Source: Streptomyces cadmiisoli (GTDB taxonomy: Bacteria; Actinomycetota; Actinomycetes; Streptomycetales; Streptomycetaceae). From it: a DNA stretch of 64,000 nt. Numbering within the stretch: position 1 is the stretch's first letter; every line of letters begins with the position of its first letter. Of the stretch, positions 33,562-41,990 are shown piece by piece. Under the pieces are notes generated by a model that did not search any database, was not told the origin of the DNA, and was given only the letters and a program-made list of their open reading frames with translations. The position numbers and the translations under genes were made by a program. The stretch lies in NCBI RefSeq assembly GCF_003261055.1, contig NZ_CP030073.1:1612001-1676000 (forward strand), read 5' to 3'.

Positions 33562-35238
33562 TCAGGGGGATGAATAGTTCTCGATCCATGCCAGACCGCC
33601 GAGATCGAGTGCACTGCGGGCGCGGGTGACTGCGACGTAGGCGAGGCGGGCGTCGGTGGCGTTCACAGGTTCCGGAATCGGGCGGCCTTCGTTGTCATGC
33701 TGGTCCGTTTCCTTCGGCTCCGGGAAGTCCTCTGCAATCTTCACGGCGTGCCATTCGCGCCCCTTCGCCTTGTGAGCCGTGGAGACGGTGACGTCGGCGG
33801 TCCTCTCATCTGTAAGTTCGTCAACAGCGGCGAGGATCGCGTCAGGCCCGTGGGTGTCGACGAGATCTACGAAGGGCTGGAGGTCACGGCCGGCCGGGTC
33901 GTAGGCGGCGTAGTCGTGCAGTTCGCCCCAGGAGGGGAACAACACCAGCTCTGGGTGGTTCGTACGGCGGCCGTCCTTCAGATCGCGGGCTGCGATGGCC
34001 AGCGCGGCCAGCTGTCGCCCGCCCCGGGTGAGGGCGACGCGCCGTCCGTCGGCGAGCAGGCGCATGACTTCCGCCATGGCGCCGACGTTGGTGCGGCACA
34101 ACACCGCGTCCGGGCTGGTGACGTCGCCGATTTCGGCGGGGATGGTGTCCGTGCCGGTTAGCCGGATGGGAGCGTCGGCGAGGGCGAGCCACCTGTTGGC
34201 CTGGTCTGCGATCCCAGGCCCGAAGCGGAAGGAGCGTGTCAGGGTTAGGTGCGCCGCGTCGAAGCCGCTCATCACGTCGCAGGCGCCGCGCCAACCATAG
34301 ATAGCTTGGGCGGAGTCGCCGACCATGACCAGCTGGGCGTGGTCACGTTGGGAGGCGAAGACCTGTTCCAGGACGGGGTTCGTATCCTGAGCCTCGTCGA
34401 GGAAGAGGAAGTCGGCTTCGATCTTCGGTGCGGTCAGGGCCCACATCTTCAGGTAGTGGTCGTGCTCGAAGCGGACCACGCCCTGTTGGTGGTTCTGCAG
34501 GTCTGCCCAGGCTTTCACGGCGAACGGCACGATCAGGTCTGCCACTTGGGCGTGCTCAGCAGGCGCATCCAGGCCGCGCAAGCGTGGTACATGGTGATGG
34601 GCCGGGGCGCGGTCGACGGAGTAGCAGAAGCGCGTCACGGTACGCACGACGGCGTGGGAAAGCGTCCGCTGCGTGATGTCGTGATCCCCGATGCGGACGG
34701 GGCGGGTGATGCCGAGGGCCTGGCCGGTTTTCCATGCGGGCTGCCGGGGGCTGTTGAGGCGGCAGGAGAAACGATGGCCGAGGGCGGCGTAAGCAGTGGC
34801 ATGGGCGGTTTTACACATCATGGATCGCGGGAAGCGTACTGAGGCGTCATGTGCGATGTCCTTGTTGAAGGCTAGGTAGCGCCCTCGGCGTTTGGTGCTG
34901 GCGGCGAGCAGGCTCAGCGTGCTTGTCTTTCCAGTGCCGGCGCCGGCCTGCAGCACGAGGTGATGGCCATTTTGGAAGGCCTCGACAGCGTGAGCCTGTT
35001 CGTCGGTGGGCGTGCGCAAGGTGGCCTCCATGGAAGAAAAGGGCAAGGGGTTCGTGTGGCCTCGCCAATCGCGGTCGGCTGCGTATGAGTCAGATACGGC
35101 CGAGCTACGACGGCGGAGCAGGATTCGGGCTGTGCAGGCCAACAGTTCCTCGGAGGTGTGGAGAGACAGTAAGCCTTCGAGTTGCGCCGTCAGTTGGCGA
35201 GAGCGTTCCCGCTCGTCCCGATCGAGAGCTGCGGTCAC
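33562..35238 (-). CDS. UvrD/Rep-like superfamily 1 helicase
   Basis: 558 residues from GTG 35238. Helicase motifs: Q-motif TPTDEQAHAVEAF, motif I LQAGAGTGKTSTLS at about 97-110, Ia YLAFNK, motif II FLFLDEAQDTNP, motif III VMVGDSAQAIYGWRGA, motif IV SFRFGPGIADQAN, motif V VSTAHKAKGREWHAV and motif VI RLAYVAVTRARSAL. Shorter than UvrD (about 720), with small 1B/2B domains. Start uncertain: the 69 residues before METs at 35031 are charged, and the frame remains open and protein-like for about 95 more codons upstream (to about 35520) without any usual start codon. Possibly a plasmid- or ICE-type helicase, given its neighbours. Confidence 0.85.
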   Translation of the reverse strand: MTAALDRDERERSRQLTAQLEGLLSLHTSEELLACTARILLRRRSSAVSDSYAADRDWRGHTNPLPFSSMEATLRTPTDEQAHAVEAFQNGHHLVLQAGAGTGKTSTLSLLAASTKRRGRYLAFNKDIAHDASVRFPRSMMCKTAHATAYAALGHRFSCRLNSPRQPAWKTGQALGITRPVRIGDHDITQRTLSHAVVRTVTRFCYSVDRAPAHHHVPRLRGLDAPAEHAQVADLIVPFAVKAWADLQNHQQGVVRFEHDHYLKMWALTAPKIEADFLFLDEAQDTNPVLEQVFASQRDHAQLVMVGDSAQAIYGWRGACDVMSGFDAAHLTLTRSFRFGPGIADQANRWLALADAPIRLTGTDTIPAEIGDVTSPDAVLCRTNVGAMAEVMRLLADGRRVALTRGGRQLAALAIAARDLKDGRRTNHPELVLFPSWGELHDYAAYDPAGRDLQPFVDLVDTHGPDAILAAVDELTDERTADVTVSTAHKAKGREWHAVKIAEDFPEPKETDQHDNEGRPIPEPVNATDARLAYVAVTRARSALDLGGLAWIENYSSP

Positions 35239-35563
35239 ACTCCGGCCGACAAAGCCTCCGGGCCGCTGTCCGCTGGCGGTCGCGGCCCGGCGAATCGCCG
35301 CTCGCGCGGTACGGCTGAGCGCGAAGTTGAGGAGTACCTGTCCGTGCTGGTCGGGGTAATGGGTGGTCAGGACGTCGATGGGGGAAGGCGGTGCAGTCGT
35401 CGGCGCAGTGATTGCAGTGCGCGACTGGGTGTCTTGGCCGGGTGGACAGCCATCAGCCGGGTGCGGTCCGCATTCGCTGCTAGCGGCACCGTACGACGCG
35501 CTCGGTGGAGCTTGCCGTTTGTGGCCGGCCTGGTCAGCAGAATTTCAATGGCGTGGTGCGACG
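35239..35563 (-). other. open, protein-like stretch upstream of the helicase, no start codon
   Basis: In frame with the helicase gene the minus strand reads IDVLTTHYPDQHGQVLLNFA, SRTARAAIRRAATASGQRPG and FVGRSVTAALDRDERERS, which looks coding (similar to DNA-binding N-termini), yet holds no ATG, GTG or TTG. Either an unusual start is used, or a separate small gene lost its start and became fused in frame to the helicase. Confidence 0.4.
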
Positions 35564-36445
35564 TCACGGCGTGCCTGTTCCGTGCTGGTGATGGTTCCGG
35601 CGTGGACGACGGACGTGATTCGGCAGGCGGTTGTGGATGTGAGCGTGATGGCGCATGGGGTCGAAGGGTTCCCAATCAGCCAAGGCGAGGTCCGCTGCTG
35701 ACGGAGTTGCGGCGTGGGCGGAACAGCGCTGCATGCGCCAGCGCAGCTGTTCGGCGTAGGGCAGGGCGGTGAGGTCATATACGGCCATGACTTCGGACGG
35801 CAAGGCAAGTTGCCCCTGTGAGGCCGTGGCGGGTACCAGCGTCCAGACGCCCACCCGAGTTTCCCCCGTGCGGAGGAGCATCTGCGTGCAGCGGTCGCGG
35901 CGCCGTGTCTGTGCCACGCACTGGATGTCATCCACGGGGTGCGCAGCAAGGTAACGGACGTACAGGAGCTGCACGACGGGCCTGGCGGGTCGACAGACGT
36001 CCGGTTGCGCCGTTGGCCGACTTGGTGAGGTGCCGGGGGTGAACGCGCCGCTGTCGATCAGACGGCGCGTGTTCAGGGCCAGCACGCGCCGCAACCCGAT
36101 CAACGCGGGAGCCTCAGGCACAGCGTCACGGGCAGGGCAGACATGGGCGTGCGCCAAGCGGCACCACGCTCTGCCGTCGCCGGCCGGATGGGCGACACCG
36201 GAGCTGACGTGCCAGCGGTGGGCCGCGGGCACCTTGACCGCGGGCACCTCCTGAGGGTCCAGGCAGACGGGCCGAGCAAAGCTGCGCTCGTACCACTCGA
36301 TCGGATTGCCACACTTTCGGCAGCGATCACGCTGAGCACAGCGCAGGAGCCGGCTGGGGCTGTCGTGCTCGACACGCAGTGAGCGTCGAGGGTGGGCGAC
36401 AGCTGGGCTGCCGTCCCAGTGCCACGGTGTGGATGAAGAACGCAT
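35564..36445 (-). CDS. DUF6083-domain zinc-binding-like protein
   Basis: 293 residues from ATG 36445 (an in-frame TTG lies at 36466). N-terminal DUF6083-like unit: SPSRLLRCAQRDRCRKCGNP, EWYERSF, RPVCLDPQEVPA and RWHVSSGVAHPAGDG, with C-x2-C and H/C residues that could bind zinc. A second half is unlike it: VQLLYVRYLAAHPVDDIQC, CTQMLLRTGETRVGVW, and a His/Arg-rich tail. The function of the family is unknown; it is common in Streptomyces, often near helix-turn-helix regulators, as here. Confidence 0.7.
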   Translation of the reverse strand: MRSSSTPWHWDGSPAVAHPRRSLRVEHDSPSRLLRCAQRDRCRKCGNPIEWYERSFARPVCLDPQEVPAVKVPAAHRWHVSSGVAHPAGDGRAWCRLAHAHVCPARDAVPEAPALIGLRRVLALNTRRLIDSGAFTPGTSPSRPTAQPDVCRPARPVVQLLYVRYLAAHPVDDIQCVAQTRRRDRCTQMLLRTGETRVGVWTLVPATASQGQLALPSEVMAVYDLTALPYAEQLRWRMQRCSAHAATPSAADLALADWEPFDPMRHHAHIHNRLPNHVRRPRRNHHQHGTGTP

Positions 36446-36597
36446 GCGCGTGAAGGTGCCAGGCAACGCGCCGCATCGATGGCGTCGAGGCCGGAAGGTG
36501 CCTCGAACAGCCCCATTTCATGAAACACATATGCGAGACGCCGATCACAGGTTCGCATCGTGTCACTGGTCCGGGTGATGGGCGTAGGCCCTGCCAG

Positions 36598-36867
36598 TCA
36601 GAGGCCAGCGCCGGTCGACCCTGGAGGCTCGTGCTCCTCACACAGCGTTCCGAAGAGTTCGCCCAAGGGAGTGTCCAACGCATGGGCGAGTGCGTGCCAG
36701 GTCTTGAGGGTGCCGATGGTTCGCCCCTGCTCGATCTCGATGAGGGTCCTTCTGGCCAGGCCGCTTCGAGCGGCGAGCTCGTCATAGCTCCAGCCTTGCG
36801 CCGCCCGCAGCCGCGCGAGCTCCAGACGCAGCGCCTCGAAATCCGGGTCGGGCGGGAAGATCGTCAC
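36598..36867 (-). CDS. XRE-family helix-turn-helix regulator
   Basis: 89 residues from GTG 36867. The HTH is ELARLRAAQGWSYDELAARS and GLARRTLIEIEQGR, followed by the fourth and fifth helices (ALAHALDTPLGELFG). Single-domain repressor size. It is read divergently from the gene at 37038, and three copies of a 16-bp box lie in the shared region, the nearest only 15 bases before its start codon, so it probably represses its own gene and the divergent one. Confidence 0.85.
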   Translation of the reverse strand: MTIFPPDPDFEALRLELARLRAAQGWSYDELAARSGLARRTLIEIEQGRTIGTLKTWHALAHALDTPLGELFGTLCEEHEPPGSTGAGL

Positions 36868-36881
36868 CCGACAATCCGACG

Positions 36882-36961
36882 GTGCAGATCACTGCCCTGT
36901 CAGTGCAGACCTCTGCCCTATTTCCGCTGATGGTGACGCCAGAGGGGGCAGAGGTCTGCAC
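36882..36961. promoter_or_regulatory. three-box operator for XRE regulator
   Basis: Box 1 GTGCAGATCACTGCCC (36882-36897), box 2 GTGCAGACCTCTGCCC (36903-36918) and box 3 GGGCAGAGGTCTGCAC (36946-36961), the exact reverse complement of box 2. Boxes 1 and 2 are 21 bases apart (two helical turns). Each box is itself weakly palindromic (GCAG..CTGC). Confidence 0.8.
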
Positions 36962-37037
36962 TACCGTGTGCGGGCCACCCCACTCCTCGGCGGGTCCGGC
37001 GCAGGCATGACGGGAGGAACACGCCCCCCATGAGGCT

Positions 37038-38090
37038 TTGCACGGCACGGCACGACCCGGCGTCCGGCGCGCCTGGACCGTGGAACTGCGCCCGGAGCCC
37101 GGCGGACCGATCCTCGTCTGCCAGCAGTGCTCCCACAGCGGGCGACCCCTCAGCGGCACTTCCGCCCGGTCGGAGCTCCTGGCGCACCTGGCAGGACACG
37201 CTCGCCGCGATCTCCTCCCCGCGCACCTTCGCACTTGCCAGTGCCACGAACGCGGCTGCAGTTGGCACCCGCGCCACCGAGGCTGTGGTGGGCCCATCCG
37301 GCTCGTCCTGGCACGCGAGCGAGGCGGACGGCTCTGGCGCCTGGCTGACATGTGCACGGCCTGTGCCGCCGCCACGTCACAAGCGGCCGTCGTTCCGGAC
37401 ACATTGATCAACGCACCGGCAGCACCATCAACGCATGTGGGTGTCGGTCGAAAACGCCGTAGACCCAGAGGTCCGAACGGACAGACCCGCGTCCGGGAGA
37501 TGCTCAGCTACCTCGCCTCTGCCCTCCCGGCTGAGACCGGACCCGCCGCCCGCCTGATCGCCCTGCAATGCGCTCTGCGCATGAACGACTCGGCTCAAGT
37601 CCGCTTGCCGGTCGGGGTATTGCGCAGCCTTCGCCTGGAACCTGCCACGAATTCCTGGCGGGAACTCCACCAGGCACGCTGGCTGTACGCACCCCCGCCC
37701 ACGTCGCGTGCCAACGCAAGCGCTGTGGTTGTCCAACTCCCCGACGTCGGGCTCTTCGCCCAATGCCCGGCCCGCCCTGACCGGCTCGTCGCCGCCGACT
37801 GGGCGCTGCGCGCCGCCTGCCACGTGCGGACGGGCTGCACCCCTCTTCCTCGTCTGATCACCATGTGCCTCACGGCTCATACCGCCCCGGAGAGCATCCA
37901 CGGAGTGATGGAGGTTGATCGGCTGGCACAGGAGTGCGGGCTGACCACAACGGAGTTCGTGCACGCACTTGACCGATTGGCGGCCGCAGGACAAATCGGC
38001 TCGTGGAGTGTCCACTCGGTGTCGGGAGATCTGCACTGGACACTGACAGAACAAGGCGAGCATGGATGCGGAGGGGCGGCTCGGCCGTGA
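37038..38090 (+). CDS. hypothetical protein with N-terminal Cys/His clusters and C-terminal wHTH-like part
   Basis: 350 residues from TTG 37038, or 336 from GTG 37080, which gives VELRPEPGGPILVCQQCSHS as start and may be better. The N-terminal 110 residues carry possible zinc sites: CQQC, HLAGHARRD, CQCHERGCSWHPRHRGC and MCTACAAA. A basic linker (GRKRRRPRGPNGQ) follows. The C-terminal half has helical DNA-binding-like features (MEVDRLAQECGLTTTEFVHA, LDRLAAAGQIGSWSV). Possibly a DNA-binding protein of the accessory element, divergently controlled with the XRE gene through the three boxes between them. Family not recognised. Confidence 0.65.
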   Translation: MHGTARPGVRRAWTVELRPEPGGPILVCQQCSHSGRPLSGTSARSELLAHLAGHARRDLLPAHLRTCQCHERGCSWHPRHRGCGGPIRLVLARERGGRLWRLADMCTACAAATSQAAVVPDTLINAPAAPSTHVGVGRKRRRPRGPNGQTRVREMLSYLASALPAETGPAARLIALQCALRMNDSAQVRLPVGVLRSLRLEPATNSWRELHQARWLYAPPPTSRANASAVVVQLPDVGLFAQCPARPDRLVAADWALRAACHVRTGCTPLPRLITMCLTAHTAPESIHGVMEVDRLAQECGLTTTEFVHALDRLAAAGQIGSWSVHSVSGDLHWTLTEQGEHGCGGAARP

Positions 38091-38304
38091 CCGATAGCCG
38101 TCAAAGGCTCCAGGAGTGGGGTCTCGCAGGAGATCAGGTGGAAAGGAAGATTCTGATTCCGGCACGAAAGGCCGGTCAGGCGGGCCTCCCTCTGGAACGA
38201 CCATCGCAGTAACTGAGGTCTTTCAGCGTTGCCGCTCCAGGGTGAGGACGGCGGCGGCGATTGTCACACTGCACGTAAACGCGGACATGTCCACGCCCGC
38301 ATAA
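38091..38304. other. junction region between accessory DNA and core chromosome
   Basis: No gene is seen. The sequence ends at a stop codon (TAA 38302-38304) in the egtD frame, immediately followed by egtD coding sequence, so the breakpoint is at about 38.30 kb. No tRNA, terminal repeat or integrase site is visible here. Confidence 0.5.
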
Positions 38305-38634
38305 GCCGAGTTCGACAAGAACGTCCTGACCGTCGTCAACCGCGAACTCGGCGCGGACTTCGATCCGGACGCCTTCGACCACGTCGCCCTGTGGGACGCC
38401 GGGAACGAGTGGATCGAGATGCGGCTGCGCTCCCTCGCGGACCAGACCGTGAAGGTCCCCTCGCTCGACCTCGCCGTGCACTTCGCGGCGGGAGAGGAGA
38501 TGCGCACCGAGGTGTCGGCGAAGTTCCGCAAGGAGGGCGTGCGTGCCGAACTGGCCGCGGCGGGACTGGACCTCAGCCACTGGTGGACGGACGACGAGGG
38601 CCGGTTCGCGCTGTCGCTGAGCACCGCGCGCTGA
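38305..38634 (+). pseudogene. egtD: EgtD (histidine N-alpha-methyltransferase) C-terminal fragment
   Basis: 109 codons: [60 protein letters not shown] and [19 protein letters not shown]. This is the conserved C-terminal third of EgtD, which trimethylates histidine in ergothioneine synthesis. The SAM-binding part and the start are missing, and egtA, egtB and egtC are not in the window on the left. The truncation point coincides with the end of the accessory region, so an insertion or deletion removed the rest. An internal ATG (38419) would give only 71 residues without function. Confidence 0.85.
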
Positions 38635-39906
38635 TCAGCCGAGGGGGACCGCCAGCGCCTGCGTGATCCGGCGTGAGGCGCGGCGGGCCTCCGTCTCCGG
38701 GTCGGCGCCGCTGAGCACCGCGGTCATGTACTCCTTGATCGGGTTGTCCGCCTCCACGCCCGCCCATTCGGGAGTGCTGGGCGTCGCCCGGCCCTGCGCG
38801 GCTCCGGCCGCCATGGCGGCGACCCCCTCCTCCCCCGCGACCGCCGGTGCCAGCGTCGTCTTGTTGGGGACGTAGTCCATGGTGCGGGCCAGATCGGTGT
38901 TCCACTCGGCCGAGACGAGCGCCTCGACGACGGCGACGGCTCCGTCGCGCGCGTCGGTGTTCTTCGGGACGACGAGGTCGGAGCCACCGGTGAAGACGGC
39001 ACCGGGCTTGTCCGCGGTCGGCCCGGGGACCGGGAAGAAGCCGAGTCGGCCCTCCAGTTCGGGGTTCTGCCGGACGACGGCACGGGCGAGTCCGGGTACG
39101 GCCACGATCTGCGCCACGCGTCCGCCGGCGAACACACCGGCCTGCGGCGGGTGTTCTTCGTCCGCGTCGACCGGGCCGTCGCCGAGCGCCTGGAGCTGCC
39201 GGTAGAAGTCCAGGCCGCGCAGGGCTGCCGGGGTGTCCAGCGTGCCCCGCCAGGTGCCGCCGTCCTCCACGGCGAGGTCGCCGCCCTCGTCCCAGATGAA
39301 GCCGGAGAGGGTGTACCAGTCCTGTCCGGCGAGGTAGATGCCCTGGTTCCCGGCGGTGTTCAGCGACTCGGTGACCGAGAGCCACTCCTGCCGGGTTTTC
39401 GGGACCGCCTCGACACCGGCCTGCTCGAAGAGGTCCTTGCGGTAGATGACGACACGGTTGGCCGCGTACCACGGGATGCCGTACTGGGTCGTCCGCTGCC
39501 GGCCGGGTTCGGCGAGGCCGGGCAGCCAGTCGCGCACTCCCCAGTCCCGCAGCGACTCCAGGGTCAGATCGAGCAGGCCGCCGCCCTCGACGTACTGGGG
39601 GACCTGGGTGTTGCCCACCTCGATGACGTCGGGTCCGTCCTGCGCCGCGGTGGCGTCCGTCTCCAGCGCGGCCTCCACCTTCTCGCCGATCCCGGTCCAC
39701 TCCTGGATGCGGATGTCGAGGTCGAGGTCGCCGTGGGCGCGTTCGAACTCCTCGGTGAACCGGTCGAGGAAGTCCTTCGACGCGCTGTCCTTCATCAGCC
39801 ACACCGTGACCGTGTCGCGCTCCGGCCCGTCACCCCCGGGAACCAGTCCGCAGGCGCCGGCGAGCAGGACGCAGACACAGCCGAGAGCGGGAACGCGAAG
39901 TCTCAC
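38635..39906 (-). CDS. ABC transporter sugar-binding lipoprotein
   Basis: 423 residues from GTG 39906. Signal peptide with lipobox LLAGAC (Cys at 19), then a type 1 solute-binding protein: TVTVWLMKDSASKDFLDRFT, DGPDVIEVGNTQVPQY, YGIPWYAANRVVIYRKDLFE and AGVFAGGRVAQIV. It is anchored outside the membrane and delivers a sugar or oligosaccharide to an ABC importer; no permease genes are adjacent, so it is an orphan. It is convergent with the egtD remnant; the two stop codons are adjacent. A promoter should lie in 39907-40000. Confidence 0.85.
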   Translation of the reverse strand: MRLRVPALGCVCVLLAGACGLVPGGDGPERDTVTVWLMKDSASKDFLDRFTEEFERAHGDLDLDIRIQEWTGIGEKVEAALETDATAAQDGPDVIEVGNTQVPQYVEGGGLLDLTLESLRDWGVRDWLPGLAEPGRQRTTQYGIPWYAANRVVIYRKDLFEQAGVEAVPKTRQEWLSVTESLNTAGNQGIYLAGQDWYTLSGFIWDEGGDLAVEDGGTWRGTLDTPAALRGLDFYRQLQALGDGPVDADEEHPPQAGVFAGGRVAQIVAVPGLARAVVRQNPELEGRLGFFPVPGPTADKPGAVFTGGSDLVVPKNTDARDGAVAVVEALVSAEWNTDLARTMDYVPNKTTLAPAVAGEEGVAAMAAGAAQGRATPSTPEWAGVEADNPIKEYMTAVLSGADPETEARRASRRITQALAVPLG

Positions 39907-40119
39907 GAGGGGTCCTGTTCTGTCTGCTGGACAGGGGGAAAAGGCCCGACATGGGGGGAACGAGCACCACGGCTCGCACGGGTGTGCTGATTTTGGTATG
40001 GACCAATGCGGAGGTCAAGGGGATCCCATGAGGCCGCCGACGCCTCGCGGTCCGGCGCAGGTTGGGGCACCGTGGAGTGACGCGTGACACACATGTCGCC
40101 GCGAGAGGAGCACACCCGC

Positions 40120-40335
40120 ATGTCGAACCACACCTACCGGGTCACGGACCTCGTCGGCACCTCGCCGGAGGGAGTGGACCAGGCCATCCGCAACGGCATC
40201 GACCGCGCTTCGCAGAAGCTGCGCAACCTCGACTGGTTCGAAGTGACCGAAGTGCGGGGCCATCTGGAGGACGGGCAGATCGCACACTGGCAGGTGACCA
40301 TGAAGGTCGGCTTCCGCCTGGACGACGCGGGCTGA
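40120..40335 (+). CDS. dodecin family flavin-binding protein
   Basis: 71 residues from ATG 40120, with SD GAGAGGAG nine bases upstream (the frame opens earlier but without SD). TYRVTDLVGTSPEGVDQAIR, LDWFEVTEVRGHLEDGQIAH and WQVTMKVGFRLDD match dodecins, which form hollow dodecamers that store or buffer FMN/FAD. The conserved W in RNLDWFEV stacks on the flavin. Confidence 0.9.
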   Translation: MSNHTYRVTDLVGTSPEGVDQAIRNGIDRASQKLRNLDWFEVTEVRGHLEDGQIAHWQVTMKVGFRLDDAG

Positions 40336-40360
40336 CCACCGGAGCGCCGCACGGGCGCCC

Positions 40361-40852
40361 TCAGGTACGCCCCTCCGTCTCCTGCGCCGTCCTGAGCTCC
40401 TGCGAGGGCGCCGTCCAGCGCGCGAGCAGCACCTCGAATCCGGCTCGTCGCGCGTCGTCGCACACCAGCTCGTCGTCGTCCACGAGGACACGGACGTCCC
40501 GGGTCCGGGCGAGGCGGCGGAGGATCTCCAGCTTGGTGCGCCGGGCGGGCCTGCGGTCGTCGTTCCGGCGCATGAACACGCGTCCCTCGGGCAGTCCGTG
40601 CGCGACCAGCCAGTCCAGCGTGTCCTGCCGGCAGCGCTCGGGCCGGCCGGTGAGGTAGACGACCTCGCAGTCCCGCGCGCTGCGCACCGCCAGCGCGACG
40701 CCCTCGGCGATCGGCGGATCGTGCGGCGCCGCCGCGAAGAAGCCGTCCCAGTCCCGCGGTCTGCGCTCCAGGAACCGCTGCCGGTGTCCGGTGTCGGCGA
40801 GTGTGTTGTCCAGGTCGAACACGGCCAGCGGACGCCTGCTGCTGTCAGTCAC
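40361..40852 (-). CDS. HAD-family phosphatase (polynucleotide kinase 3'-phosphatase-like)
   Basis: 163 residues from GTG 40852. HAD motif I AVFDLDNTLADT (D13, D15), motif II VVYLTGRPERCRQDTLDWL (T), motif III K in RRTKLEILRRLA, motif IV VLVDDDELVCDDARRAG. The TGR-x-E motif and length match stand-alone phosphatase domains similar to T4 PNKP, so it may act on nucleotides or nucleic acid ends. A longer open frame upstream on this strand is antisense to the next gene and not real. Confidence 0.8.
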   Translation of the reverse strand: MTDSSRRPLAVFDLDNTLADTGHRQRFLERRPRDWDGFFAAAPHDPPIAEGVALAVRSARDCEVVYLTGRPERCRQDTLDWLVAHGLPEGRVFMRRNDDRRPARRTKLEILRRLARTRDVRVLVDDDELVCDDARRAGFEVLLARWTAPSQELRTAQETEGRT

Positions 40853-40966
40853 ACCGCCCACCCTAGAACCTGCCGGCCGGCGAGGGCGTCGAGCCGGATC
40901 CCGGCCCCGCGACCCACGGCCACCCACCGGCAGGAATGCGCCGGCCTCAGGGGCGTTGAACCCTGT

Positions 40967-41974
40967 GTGAGTTCCGTGATCGCCGCCACCCGTTTCTCCG
41001 TCCTCGACCGGTCCCGCACCCGGGAGGGCCACTCGAACGCGGAGGCACTGCGCGACACCGTGGCCCTGGCCCAGCGGCTGGAACAGCTCGGCTACCACCG
41101 CTTCTGGGTGTCGGAGCACCACGGCGTCCCCGGTGTCGCCGGTTCCGCGCCGACCGTGCTGGCCGCCGCGGTGGCCGCCGCGACCCGGACCATCCGGGTG
41201 GGCACCGGCGGGGTGATGCTGCCCAACCACCGTCCGCTGGTCGTCGCCGAGCAGTTCGGGGTGCTGGAGTCGCTGTTCCCCGGCCGGATCGACATGGGGC
41301 TGGGCCGCTCCGTGGGCTTCACCGACGGCGTGCGCAGGGCCCTGGGCCGCGGCAAGGACGACGCCGACGACTTCGCGGCCCAGCTGGAGGAGTTGGTCGG
41401 CTGGTTCCGGGGGACCTCCCCCACCGGCGTCCACGCCCGGCCCGCGGAGGGCCTCACGGTGCCCGCGTTCGTCCTCGCGATGGGCGAGGGCGCGGCGATC
41501 GCGGCCCGGGCCGGCCTGCCGATGGTGATCGGCGACCTCAGGAACCGCGAGAAGATGCGGCGCGGCATCGACCACTACCGCACCCGCTTCCGCCCCTCGG
41601 ACCTGGCGGCGGAGCCGTACGTCGTCGTGTCCGGCACGGTCGCGGTGGCCGCGACGACCGAACAGGCCCACCGGCTGCTGATCCCGGAGGCCTGGTCGAT
41701 GGCGTACTCCCGCACCCACGGCACCTTCCCGCCGCTGCCCCCGGCCGACCGCGTGGCCTCGCTGACGATGACCGCCAAGGAACGCGACTTCTACGAGTCC
41801 GGCCTCGGCGGCCACATCGCCGGCACCGAGGAGGAGGTCGCCGACGAGCTGGAGACGCTGCTGAAGGACACCGGCGCGCAGGAGGTCCTCGTCACGACCA
41901 GCACGTACGACCGGGAGGGGCTGCTGGACTCCTACCGGCGGCTGGCCGGGATCGTCCGCCGCGCTCGGGGGTGA
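40967..41974 (+). CDS. LLM-class flavin-dependent oxidoreductase (luciferase-like)
   Basis: 335 residues from GTG 40967 (GTG 40976 is an alternative). TIM-barrel fold of bacterial luciferase-like monooxygenases: RFWVSEHHGVPGVAGSAPTV, RIRVGTGGVMLPNHRPLVVA-type strand (TIRVGTGGVMLPNH), EQFGVLESLFPGRIDMGLG and AGLPMVIGDL. The usual cofactor is FMNH2 or F420; the substrate is unknown. An ORF extension 5' of 40967 overlaps the HAD gene and is not coding. Confidence 0.85.
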   Translation: MSSVIAATRFSVLDRSRTREGHSNAEALRDTVALAQRLEQLGYHRFWVSEHHGVPGVAGSAPTVLAAAVAAATRTIRVGTGGVMLPNHRPLVVAEQFGVLESLFPGRIDMGLGRSVGFTDGVRRALGRGKDDADDFAAQLEELVGWFRGTSPTGVHARPAEGLTVPAFVLAMGEGAAIAARAGLPMVIGDLRNREKMRRGIDHYRTRFRPSDLAAEPYVVVSGTVAVAATTEQAHRLLIPEAWSMAYSRTHGTFPPLPPADRVASLTMTAKERDFYESGLGGHIAGTEEEVADELETLLKDTGAQEVLVTTSTYDREGLLDSYRRLAGIVRRARG

Positions 41975-41990
41975 GGCGGACGCCCGAGCG

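Noticed and set aside
38091..38304. Search for a tRNA gene or attachment site at the accessory/core junction
   Set aside because: No tRNA-like cloverleaf or repeat of the junction sequence was found by eye; the junction looks like a simple break in egtD.
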